A stretch of DNA of 64,000 nt from Moringa oleifera. Taxonomy: Eukaryota > Streptophyta > Magnoliopsida > Brassicales > Moringaceae. Each line of letters starts with the position of its first letter. The stretch's first letter is position 1. Under the pieces are notes generated by a model that saw only the letters and a list, made by a program, of their open reading frames with translations, searched no databases and was not told the origin of the DNA. Positions 35,922 through 48,700 of the stretch are shown here, in pieces. The translations under genes were made by a program, and so were the position numbers. The stretch spans positions 1,404,501-1,468,500 of the forward strand of contig JAJFZO010000094.1 in assembly GCA_021397835.1 (NCBI GenBank), written 5' to 3'.

Positions 35922-38900
35922 ATGGCATCGGTGTTCTTGTACCATGTGGTTGGCGATCTGACGGTGGGGAAGCCGGAGATGGTTGAATTCTACGAGACAG
36001 AGAGTGTGGAATCAGCTATTCGTGCAATCGGGGAGTCCACAGAATGTGGGATTCCTGTATGGAAGAAGAGATCGCATCCGGTTGTGATCGAGAACAGTGA
36101 AATGAGACAACAGAGATTTGTGGGCATACTCAATTCCCTTGATATTGTTGCTTTCTTGGCTACAACGGAATGTTTGGAGGATCAAGAGAAGGCCATGAAG
36201 ACTCCTGTCTCGGAGGTTGTGTTGTCCAATAATGCTCTCCTGAGACAGGTTGATCCCGGGACAAGGTTAGCTCTGTCCTAACCTTGCATTCTTTTTGTCC
36301 TTTCAATTGTTGCATATAAGATTTCAATATGGCGGTTTATGAGCTTGCAGTTTGATATGATAAAATGTTGATATTAGGTTAGATAACTTGTATGATTCTG
36401 AAAACATGCACTTAGTTGTACAGTGGCAATATGCAGTTTTTTGTAGCCTGAGTATGGGTTACAGTGGCTGTAGATATGATGGGTAACCCTGTTGCTCCTT
36501 GTTGTTTTGTGTTGTTAATGACTTGTGTATGCATTTTCAGTTGAATGCATTATAGATGAAGGGCTTCTTTGGTTGTAGTTCCCATTCATCTCACTATGGC
36601 ATGTAGATATCCAGACTCTTGAAATGACTTGTTATTTTGCCCCTTGGTCCTCTGTATGTTATGCATTGTGTTAGGTGTTCACAGTGAGTAGAGTGGGTTC
36701 GCTGAATTGCATTTTAGATTTATGCATTCTATTATGGTGCACCTTTTGTGCTTTAAAGAAGACATGTTCTATTTTATCAAGTTGTTTTTCTAGTTCTGGC
36801 ATAGCTATGGCTTAAAGTTGGCAATAAATATAACCTTGAAAAAACTAACTGTAAATACCCTTCTCAAACTGCAATTTGCAAGTTTTAGTTGATTTTTACA
36901 TAGATGGCATGTCTCTGATCTCTTGTCCTGTTGCTTGAAGTTTAATATACTTGTTCTTTCATCTTCAACTTGTCATTTTTTTCTTGAACTTGGCATGGCG
37001 TAGAGTTTGCAGAGTATTCTAGGACTGTTCAGATTATGCTTCCTATATACCAAATTGTTTATTCATGATAGGCAAAAGAAAAAAATAGGGCAAAGCAAAG
37101 TCATTATAACCAAGTAGAAGAAGATCATTTTTTGCAGAAAGCCACAATCTCCATCTTTGTAATATTGATCAGATACAAGTTTGTGCTGCCTGTAATTTGT
37201 TATCTTTTCTTTCTTCTTCTTCTTCTTTTTTTTTAATGTGCTGTTCTCCACTATAAACAAATGCTAATTTTTAAGAAACATAGAAAAATGAACATTTCCC
37301 TTTACTTCTTCTATTTATCTCTGACTTTTCTTAATATGATATATCTTGTGTGTGAAATAATCAGTTATCTAGCTGAAACCTTCTTTATAAAGAGGGTGCT
37401 AAGTGGCCACCCAGAAAATAAAGGTCCAGAAAATTGAGTATATATTTTGAGTTCCTCTAATGGTGACTGAAGGCATGCTGTGGTGCACAGTTTTGTGTTT
37501 GTCTGGACTTATATCTCTTTTTATGTGTTTTTCTACTTTAGCTTTCCTTGCAAGAACTTCTTATTGAATTTCTAAGAGCCTGGTTTTAATTGGTGGAAGT
37601 CAAAAGAAAGAATAAAAAGGACAATTTGAAGAAGATTTTAGCTATCAAATTCATCTATTAGAGATTTATATAGAAGAAATAAAGATGAAATCTTCCTGTG
37701 GAAAAAGGGAAATTTAGCAATATCAATTGATGTGTCCATTGAAGTTGTTGACCAAGATATCTAACTTGCTTCTTGGAATATTTTGATATTTTTCTCAACT
37801 GTGGATGTATCATGTAAGCTGATGCCTTAATGCCTAAATTTTGTGTTGCCATTGTATTCTTTATACTTGCATGGTTGTAAAGCATTTAATCCTCATTGGT
37901 TTAAGATTTTGGACTATCCATCTTTCTCAACCGTCATAGGGGCATTTTAATAAATAAATAAATAAATAAAACCTGTCATAGGAGCATCAAATTTAATTCT
38001 CGTTTTAAATTTTTTTTTTTGATCTTTTCTTCTATTTTCTATTTTCTTTTTTGTTTTTTATAGTTTGAAGGTTGCAATCTTGAGGATTTATTATTTATGT
38101 TTTAAGGACATTGATCCCATGTATGAACTATTAGCATGGAGCTTTTTATATGCTGCATACAATGCAAAGCATGTCGGTGCTTTGTCCATTACATCCTTGG
38201 TCTCACCCTTGTATCCTTCTTATTCTTCTTTGAGGAAGAAAAGATGGTTAATTATGAAGTATGACATAAATTCTGAGAGGGTCACTGGTAAGCAAGTGTG
38301 AACTTGTAGATCAGGTTCAGAGTTCGAATTCCTTAAGGTCACTGAGTTTGTTCTTAGTTGTTAAATTTAGAACATTGAGGAGGATGAGTCCTTCATCTGT
38401 TAGTCAAATTCCTCACCTTGGATACCTTGGTTATCAGGGGGGGAAAAAAAAAGGAAGTGTGACATAATAGATACCATGGAAAACCATGGTCATGTTTCAG
38501 TTCATGTTTACCTTAACATTATGCCTGTTGGCCTAATAGTTGAAGCTTTTTGCAGTAGAAGTCAATAGCGTTTTGGAGTTGATGAGCTGGCTTTTGGTAG
38601 AAGGTGTAGAACCTGTGAAAAGGAAATGTTAATTGTGAAAGATATACCAGAAAAGGAATGCTAATGCTGCTGAAAGTTTATTTTCTTTTGATACAAGACA
38701 AAAAATTCAAAAGAACGAAAGAAAAATGAAGTACTTTAGCAGATACTCTAGCACTATTGTCCATCATTAGCATGAGAATTGTTCATCATATTAATATTAT
38801 TGTAGTTTAAGGGTTTTTTTTTTTTATGCAGTTTTTAAGCACTCATAGCTGCTTTCTTTAAAACTTGTGTTATAAGACTAATGAGAGGCTGAAATTTCTG

Positions 38901-41900
38901 ATAAACCTCCAGTGAAGAGAGTAAATTTTGTAGGAGAGTTAGGAGAGGGAAATTGAAGGAGGGCAGCTGGCTGGCTAGACTGAGTTGGGGGAATCATGTA
39001 GGACATAATGAGCAAAAGACAGACCTCACATCTCAAATAGCATTACCAAATGAGATGTTTGTTTGCAAAATATTCTGAATTTATCGAATTTGCATAAATA
39101 TTATGAATGGTCTTTTGCTAAACACTGAGGTGCCCTGAATATTTTTAGGCACTGATCTCACAGGAAGAAAGGGTATATAACTGTAATCACAAGAGAAAAA
39201 CCAAGAATCCTGAATATTCGTTATGTTCTTTTTCCTAATTTTCTAACCTATAATTTAAAATAGATCTACCTAAAATGCTTAAGTGGTGTTTCATTCTGCA
39301 CTTCCTTGAATTGAATTTAACTTTGACTAGTGAGATTGAAGGTACGACTTGGAAAGGTCAAAATGCAAGGCACATGAATTTTCTTTAGGGATCCAAGTAT
39401 CATTGATTAGGTTGACCTTACCACTTAATGAGATAGTGACTAGTAACTCGAGGTGAAAGTTTCAAGTAATTTATCATCATGCAGCCTTTATCTCATTTGT
39501 ATGTTCGGTTGAAGATGTGGTTTTGAGCAATTGGCTGTCTACCGAAATACTGGAGGATGAAGAAGGAAGCTAAAAAGTGTCTCAGCAAGTTGATAAATTC
39601 TCCGCTTTAAGAGTAAGTTCACGTTCATATGATCATAAAAATCACAAAACTGTGAATTAGGTCCAAGTTTACAAAGGATGGAAAATGAGCCCATTGTCTA
39701 GCATGCTATTTCTTTTTAAGAGTGTTCAAATTAACATTCAAGATGGGTAGGAATCATGACATAATCACCTGTATTGAATCCCTTACCAATGATGCAGATG
39801 AGCAAAAAGCCTTTTTTCCAACTGTGCAAGAACAAAAGAAGCGTGAATCCTTTTCTCGTCTTATTTGAGAATTGTATTGATAAGATGAATCAGTTTAATG
39901 AAATTGTGAAAGATGTGAGTTTGAGTGTAATGTCTGATGGAATGTTATGTGTAAATGACTGGACATGCTGCTACCTTGTGCTGCGATGCGTCCTGTGCTG
40001 AAAGATAAGAGAAAGGAAAAGGAAAGACCAAATGCATATTCAAAGTGCAAGATCTCTAATCAGAGGAGGGTCTATTGTACTAACTTACTGGGGACAATAG
40101 ATAAAGGATGGAAAGGACTTTGTGGACATAATTGATTGCTGTAAGCAATGGAGCAGTTTCTCTTGGGGAACTGATACAGAATGTTAGAGTTCAATGAGAG
40201 GAAAACAAGAATGAAAAAATATTAAGAAATTACTGTGGGGTACTGTAGCAGTATTTTAGTTAAAGTGTTGCCATTTTAGTTTTTGATCATTTTGTTTTAT
40301 ATGATGATAGAGATGAAATTTGTCTTAGAGTTAGGATTTTAATTATTGCTGGGGTTTTAGGGCTTTACTACTTGTAGATAAGACTTAAAAATTATTCTTG
40401 AGTTTTGGTCCCAAATAAAGTTAGCTCTTCACTTGTTTTTCTCGGTTAGCACCATTGAAGAGGTTTTGTTTCTCCAAAAGAAACTTAGCTTCTGGTAAAC
40501 TGAAACGTGCAGCCATCTCACTGTCCTACTAACTACATCACCTTTATGACTTGATTTCTGTTTGAGTTAGATGAAAAGAGTAAAACACTGATTCTTGTTA
40601 AGTGATCTAGCAAACTGTTTACTTTTTTATTCCCTTCTCTGCTTATTATCATCACTAGTTAGCATATTGGGATTTTACTGGATGTGGGAATAATATTGTA
40701 GGGCCATTAGTTGTTCTCTTAGTTAATTTTCATTCCTTGGGGGTACTTGAAAATTGATGGTGGCTACAAACTTTCTTACCAAAAAGGGTTACCGAGGTCT
40801 AATATGCAACTGTTGCTTCTGTTTCCCTGAACTAGAGTCTTTTGGGGGTATTTTTGGCAAAAATAGAGTCAAGCAGCCTATATCATGTGCCTTTGGATTA
40901 AGGGTTTCTGAAGTAGATTTTAGATGAACTTTGGATCTAACACTTAGAATAAAAATAGAGGTCTACAAGGTCTTGTGATTCTTGTAGTCCAATTTGGTGT
41001 GGTAAGGTAGCAAAAAGGCGGGGAACCCTCCAGTGATGTGCACTCCCAGATGACAGCTACTCCATGGGCAGAAGGTGGTGAAGGGCGTAGAGAGTGTCTG
41101 ATGATATGAACACCAAGTGTGCTGGATGAGCGGTGATGAAGTTTGTATCAGGGGCTCTAGATAATGCCTTTGGTGGGCTCAGAAACAGCCAGTGTGCAGT
41201 TCCCAGGGAGGATGGCTCAGCAGTTGAAGGAGTTTGGAGGTGGGAGGGGCAATATGATTAGGTCATCACCCATGGGCAGCGGCTGATTCTGACGATGGTG
41301 AAGGGGAAGAGGTGCAGTCTTGGGGCTTTAATCAGGGGGCAGTGTATTGTCCTGTTAAAGTAATAATAATGGGAAAGGCATATTGGTGGAGATCATGGAA
41401 GCTAAAATGCAAACACTGCAGAGTTTGTTAAGATAATGAAGCAAGGCTCCACCTGTGATAGAGGGGGCGAAGATCACCGAGATTGCAGATGAAGGTCCGC
41501 TACTTTATTGAAGATAGAGTAGTTGGCAGGAAGACAGTGGGAAGACACCAGGATTGCAGAAAAGAATAGCCAGTGGGGAGACTGCTGAGTAGATAGGCAG
41601 CTATGCAAGAAGACAGTGGGAAGACAGTAATGCCTGCAAAATATTATGATGTAGGATAAAGAGGAGAATGAGAAGGAATTAAGGATTTTGGAAAATTAGG
41701 GTTTTAGAAAGAACAAAAAAGGGGAAGGAAAGACCAAAGCGGGCCTCAGGCCTTGATCAGTGCTTCATCATAGTATAGCAGTGGGTTGGCTACTGAGTTC
41801 GAGATAGTGTAGTGTGAGGTAGACACTGATTTGGATGGAATGCAGTTGTATGAGAAATCAGTAGGATAAATTGCTGTTGGTGGTCTTTGAAAAGGTGATC

Positions 41901-42732
41901 GAGAATATGAACAGTATTTGCAAGATGGTAGTGAAGTGTTTTTGAGGGGCTTGAAGACTAGGCTTGTGATCTTTCTAATGAGATAGAAAGGAAGGAGGAA
42001 CAATTGAACAAAGCCAGTAGCCAATCTTTTAGAAAGAGGGGGCAAGGTGACATTAATAAGGGGTCGAAGAGATTGACACTTAATGTATATGTGTGAAACA
42101 ACAAAATTGGAGAGGAGGTTATAAATGCTGTAAAAGGGGATATGGGTTGATTTTTGTGGTTAAGATGTTTAGTGTATCGACACTTAATGTGTATGTGTGT
42201 TGGGGGCAGGGGCGGGGCCAAGGAAGTTTTTGTTGGAATAATGAGAAGAGGATGATAATTAAACATGTGCAATGGGAGGCGAATGTAAGTTGTATTTGTG
42301 AAACTAAGATAGGGAACTTGTGGTAGGTTGGTGAAGAGCATTTGGGACAAAGATTAATGAATGGAGTGTTCTACCGGCTTAAGGCAATTCGCGAGAGTCG
42401 TGGCTATTAGTTACGTAGAGCAATAAAGTGGTCGACTGTCCAAAATGTTGGGTGAGGGTGGAATTTTGTGTTCAAGATAAAGGAAGATGGATTAGAATGG
42501 TTGTTCATGATGATGTATGGTCATAGTGGGGGAGAGAGTACACATAAGTTCTGGGAAGGAGTTAAGAGGTGATGATGTCTCCCATGGGTGTTAAGAGGAC
42601 TCTTCAAGATAGTGTTGTAGCTTACAAGAGATTGGGAATTGATCTTAGATGCCAAAGCACAAGGGAAATTCATTGCTTGGTTGCAAAGTTAGAGAAATTA
42701 CTCATTTCTCTCTCTTTTGGGTTGTTTTTGGT

Positions 42733-42764
<32 letters not shown>

Positions 42765-45700
42765 GTTGGGCGTGAGCGCCTTTACTTAGGTCAAATGTTC
42801 AGGAGAATTTATTCTTCTTGAGGATTGCTCACTTTTTGTATCGAGACAGTGGGAAGAGAAAGTCCATAATGTGAGTCGTAGGCTTCTACATAAAATAATC
42901 TCATAGTAGTAGAGATGGATGGTATATACAGCGGACCTCTTCCATTCAGTTTTGAGAATGTGTGTCTTAAAGTGAAAAGAGGCAACTAATTGCTATGAAA
43001 GTGGTGGCAAGAAACTAAGGTGAGAAGGCATGCTAGCTTGGTTGTTATGCTAAAGAGTTAAAAAGTCGCTTATGGACGTGGAATAAGGAGCAACTTGACA
43101 ATGTGAGAAGATAAAGAGAGAGCTTGAGGGATTTAATGGAAATGGATGAGAGGGAGATGAAAGGTGAGAGTTTGCGGCAGTCGAAAACTTAAAGAGTGGA
43201 AATTAACAAGGAATTGCTTGCAATATTTTGAATGGAGGAAGGTGAAAGTCCTAGGTTATTTGGTTAAAGGAAAGGGACCTAGGTGTTTTGTTCCTCAACT
43301 GAGTAGGCTAATGCACATGGAAGGAACAACTTTGTTAGAGCTATTAAAATTGATGGAAAAAGAGGTGGAGGGACGCGCAGAACAAAGGATAAAATTAGTG
43401 ATTATTACAATCAACTATACAATCAGATAAGCAAAATGGAGATAGACACTTGATGTTTAGTGGGATAAACATGAAGCTACAACCATAGACTGAGAGATTG
43501 TTATTTTTTTTTTGGTTGGACGAAGAGGTGCATCTGACACTAATGGAAGGTGATAAGGGCAAAGCACCTGGTTCCGATGGCTTCACCATGGCTTTTCTTA
43601 TAAGGCAATTTGAAAACTATTAAAGGTGAGATCTTGGGTCTTTTCTAATTGTTTCATTCTTGCGGGAAGTTGTTGGCTCATTGAACTTAACTTTTCTTGT
43701 GCTTAATTGCAAAAAAGATAAGAGTTTGCAGTATCAAAGACTTTTAATCAGTCGACTTAGTTAGAAGTATCAATAAGCTTTTGGTTAAAGTTTTGGCTAT
43801 GAGACTTACTTTTTTGTGGTAGAGAAAGTGACAAGTCCTTATCAAAATGCTTTTTTGATGAGAACACAAATACTGACGCGACATTGATCGAGAATGAAGT
43901 TTTTTATACTCAACTACGAGAAGGGAAGAAGAGTGTGATATGTAAATTGCACATGGAGAAAGCTGATCATTACATGGTACTTAGTATTCTACAGGAGGAA
44001 TAAGGTGGGATGTGGAAGCTATGGCTTAGTTGGATTAAGAAGAGCTTTTTTACTATGACTTTCCATTTTGGTGAATGGTGGCTTCATTGGGTTTTTGGAA
44101 ATTGATTGGAGGCCGTCACTGAAGAAATTTTGTAACTTGGCTTATGTTCGTATTGATGATGGAAGCCTTTACCAAAATTCTTAGGAAGACAATGCAAAAG
44201 GGCTTATTTTTTAGAGAGGGGGGGGGGGGGGGGGGAAGGGTGGGGGAGTTTAGAGTTAGAAAGTTGGATGATAAATTGGAGCTGTCTTCTCTCTTTTTTG
44301 CTATCAAGTGAGACATTGAAGTAGCATATTATTAACTCGAGAAGCATTATGTTTTGCTTTAAAGTAGTTTAGGGCTTGAAGATGAACTTGGTTAAGAGCC
44401 AGATTATCCCTTTAGGAAAGGTGGATGACATGTACCTTACTAGTGTATTATGGTGTAAATGCAGTACTTAGGGTTGCCACTAAATTTAAGGAAACAACAA
44501 TGTGGCATGCAGTTTTTTAGAGATTTGTAAAGAAGCTTGTAGGTTGAAAGAGACTTTACCTATTGAAGCGAAAGAGATCATACACTGATGAGAAGCACTC
44601 TTTTAAGCCTAGCACTCTGCTATTTGTCATTGTTTCTTATATCAAGGGATAGATCTTTGATTGAGCAAATGCATTGTTGACTCATCAAACAACAATTTCT
44701 ATAGGGAGTAGTGAGTTTAAATACCATCCTATGAGATGGGAGCTTGTTAGACAACTCTTAGAGAAAGGAAGCTTTGGAATCAAGTGCTTTGCGGAAGCGG
44801 CTATAGAGGTTTATGGTGGAGAAGAATAACCTTTGGAGGAGAGTGGTAGAGACTAAATATGGGATGAGGGACTGTGGTTGAGTTACGGTGCTAGGGAAGA
44901 AAAGAAATATGGTGCTAGAATTTGGAAGGCTATTGGGAAAGGATTAGAGAGAGTTTGAAACATGTGTGGAGACTATTAGATTTTGACATTAGAGTGAGTG
45001 TGGAGATAGGCCTTTCAAGGAAGCTTTTCTGAGCATATACTTTCTTGCTTGTTATATGGAAGCATGAGTGAGTGACATATTCCAATGCAAGATAGTGGAG
45101 TGTCATGGGCAGTTGGTTTTTCAAGGGATGCTTGAAATTGGGAACTAGGATTACTTGGGCAGTTTTATGAGTAGCTTGTAAAGCTAATGTAGGTTAGGAA
45201 AACAATATTTTTTTTTGGAGGGGAGAGAGGAAAGAATTTTAGTCAAGTATTTCTTGAGGCAATTAAATATACTCAAAGTGACGATGCGGAATGGCTGCCG
45301 TGGAAATTGATTTGGAAGGTGAAAACTCTTCCCAAGGTGGCTTTCTTTGCATGGGTACTATCTTGTCTTGGGTGCAAACCTTTAACCCTTGACAAAACAA
45401 AAGGAGAAAAATCATTGTTAATTGGTGTTATTTGTGGAAAGAGTGAGAGGAGATGATCGATCATGTCTCAGTTTGGTGTAAATGGTCTCGATATGTGTGG
45501 GAGAATGTATTGGCCTTATTGGAGCGGAATTGGGTAATCTCTGGCTCAATGGTTGTTAAGATAAAAGCATGCACAAGTCTTCATGTCCTTGAACATCAGA
45601 AAAAGATAAAGACGTTGATTCCTTGTCACATTTGTTTTTTGGTTGGTGCAGGGCGAGAGGCTTTTGAAGGGATGGAAACATCTCTTGCTATGATTAAAGA

Positions 45701-48700
45701 TAGGTGGATTAACGTTTTAAAACTATGGATAACAAGGGGTTTTTTGTAAATAAGGCGACTAGATGGAGCTTATAGATGTCCTAATCTCTAAATAACTAAC
45801 AATACGTATACATGGGTGGTACCCTTAGTGCCTTTTGTAATTAATATGTACATTATATATTTCGGGCAAAATACATTTTCTACCCCTGAGGTTTAGTGCT
45901 TTTATACCATCCCCTTGTGGTTTAATTAAAGTTCCCCAATGACCTTATGTGGATTATTCCATTAGCAGTAGGGGATATGTTTTAAGTTCTTTTTAAAAAT
46001 TCTCTTATTTTTGTTGTCTCTTTCACACTCTCCGACTTTGCTAAACAAATTCTATACAAGAATTTTTACATGAAAGTTTGAATAGATGTAAATAAAATTC
46101 CAAACTATCATGAGTATTTTCAAAAAAAATTTCCTTGGAATACTGTTTTTTATTTTTTAGACTACAAAAACTTAAAAAAAAATAAAAAATCATAAACAAT
46201 AGAATACATATAACTTTTATATGAAAGTTTGCAGAAATATAACTAAAATTCTGGTATACCATGAGAAAAAAATTTCAAACATTTTTAAGTATTAAAAATA
46301 TTTTTTATATCTTAATTCTGAAAACTATATATATAAATTGCTAAGAATTTTCACATGGAAGTATGCTCAAATGTATATAAAATTCCAATCTACTGCAAGA
46401 AGAAAATTTCAAAATTTTTGAGTACTAAAAGTATATATTTTTTGTTTTTTAGTATTGAAAAGAGAAATGAAAAGAGAGGAAGAAATGAGAAAAAAAAAAA
46501 AAAAAAACAAATTAAGAGTGCAACCACTTAGTGTAAATGAAGTCAATCACAGGGGACAATTGTGGGTTTTAAACCACAATGCGGAAAGTGTAAAAGCACT
46601 AAACTCCAAGGGTGGAAAATGTAATTTGTCCTTATTTTATTTTACATAATATATTATTCTGTTTCTAATTAAAACAAAAAGGTTGATGAAAAGTAAGTAG
46701 GTCTGGAGTTATTTTCTTGCATACATTCACGTAAGTTATAGTTTAGAGTTTCTACAAGAACTCATAATGTAAAAATGAGAAGTTGTGGACCATGTCCAGT
46801 TGGTTATGCTCAGTTATCCATGTGATGTATTTGATTCCTTCATCCAGTCATGTACAAGTTTGTGTTGAACTTCCAACTTGATGATAAGTACTGAGATTTA
46901 GTCCGATTAAAAAATAAAAAATAAAAACTGAGAATTTTGGTATACAGGCTGGTGGATCTAACTGGCCACAAATGCAATGAGCAATGGGCTTTTGTCTGTA
47001 ACTGATGAGCAAATAGGCATTTGTGGATAGTTATTGTTGATGGCTGTTGTTTGGCTACTTTTTATTAGTATTTGCTTGGATGCAGCTGCATGTGCATTCA
47101 TTTGTTTGATTTTTTACATTATTTCAGTTAAATCTTGATGCAGATTAAGCTACTGTAATTTTGTGAGTGATTTTATCTGTTGTTTAGTCTGGCTCAGTAA
47201 CTGTTAAATTTACTGTTCCATTTCAGATGTTAAACATGCATGCAGCTCATAGGCTTGGACATGGATGCGATGTCCCATGTATGCCTTTTCTTCTTTTATT
47301 ACTCATCTTGCCCCGTGTGACTGGAATAGTTCAATTAGTCATTGGATTGTTGATCATCCATGAACACCTTACACTCTTTTTGATTGATCCTCTTTGCAGA
47401 TATTCAGATAAGTAAATTAATTAAACCATTTTTCTTTTTTTAGGGTGGTTGAGGTGGGGTAAGTGATTTAGCTTTGACCAACTGTAGTTTACTCTACAAT
47501 TCCAGATAAAAAATGCCTGCAACTGAGTGGTTTGGGCATAACATGGGTGTCACCTTTGTACTTTTGTATTGATTAAGCCTCATCAAAACTGGAATTTGGC
47601 TGGTGTATTTATTTTTAAAGTTTATTTGATCCTTTTCCAGAGGACTCAATGTTGTCAGATCTGGTTCATATTCAAGTTATGTCTATATGTGAACAAGGAA
47701 AATCTTGTCTAAGTTTGAGGTATTCTTGGTGAAGTTTGATGCTGTTATGATGGACACATACAATATAATTGATACAGCTATGTCTCACTACATGATTTGT
47801 AGTTTAGAAGAAATTGTGTTAGGATCAGCGACATATATGTGAAAAGTACACATGCCCGTCTACTAAAATGAGAAAGCTTGGTGGTGGCTTATGTTAAAGC
47901 GTTAATCCCCTCGTGGTTTGGTGGAAGAGAACATAGGTTTAGTCTTTATTGTATGCTTGTGATACAATTCTCGGCTGACATCAGCTTTAAATCACCATGC
48001 CTTCTGTGGAGCTGTGATTAGGCCATAGCTTAAGATGTTCTTAAGGTAGTGCCTAGAGATTTCCCAAGTAGTATATGCACGACTTGGGGCTCTCTAGCGT
48101 GCTAATACATTGGTGTTCAATTAAAGATTGTGGCAGTTTAATTGCTCTCTCATTTTCTTTGCTCTTCACTTCTACTTCCTCCCTCCTACCCTACTACAAA
48201 CAGGGGGAGAGATGATTTTTAGAAAGGAAAAAAAGATTTCCATGCATGCTTCACTGGTTTGCAAAATCATTTCAAGTATTAATTTCCCAGTTTGATGAAA
48301 TGAATCAGCCGTATGCTAGACTCATCCACCTTGCTCATATAACTATTCTATTATCCTTCTGGGGTTCCAATCAGGTGTCCCTCCTAAGGATTTCATCCTG
48401 ATCTGTTTTGTTCTTGTGCAAGATTGATAGATGCACTGGAGATGATGAAGCAAGGTGTGAGGCGACTTCTTGTTCCAAAGAGCATGATGTGGAAAGGCAT
48501 GAGCAAGAGATTCTCAATTCTCTATAATGGGAGGTGGCTGAAGAACATTGATACTTCCAGTGGCAGTAGCAATAATCTATCTGCCAACATCAACCGACCT
48601 TCTTCTTCAACTGCTCCCAGCCAGGGTAAGTTTTGTTGTCTTTCAAGAGAAGATGTCATCCGTTTCCTCATTGGTTGCCTTGGTGCTCTTGCTCCACTAC

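Larger units (their letters stand above)
42170..45860 (+). mobile_element. Degenerate LINE in the CBSX6 intron
   Basis: Plus-strand broken frames follow LINE ORF2 order. Endonuclease start has KRMIIKHVQWEANVSCICETKIG (about 42.25-42.32 kb, quoted only in outline). The WW...KLK linker lies near 43.0 kb and an RT block GDKGKAPGSDGFTMAF at about 43550-43600. An LNLTFLVLN block lies near 43.69 kb, followed by NAFLMRTQILTRH (43849-43890). Then come YLGLPLN-type sequence near 44.47 kb and the zf-RVT domain WLPWKLIWKVKTLPKVAFFAW (45.29-45.36 kb). Many stops and frameshifts are present, so it is dead. It may start near 41.0 kb. It lies in sense orientation to CBSX6, like the LINE in the FHY1-like gene. 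Confidence 0.82.
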
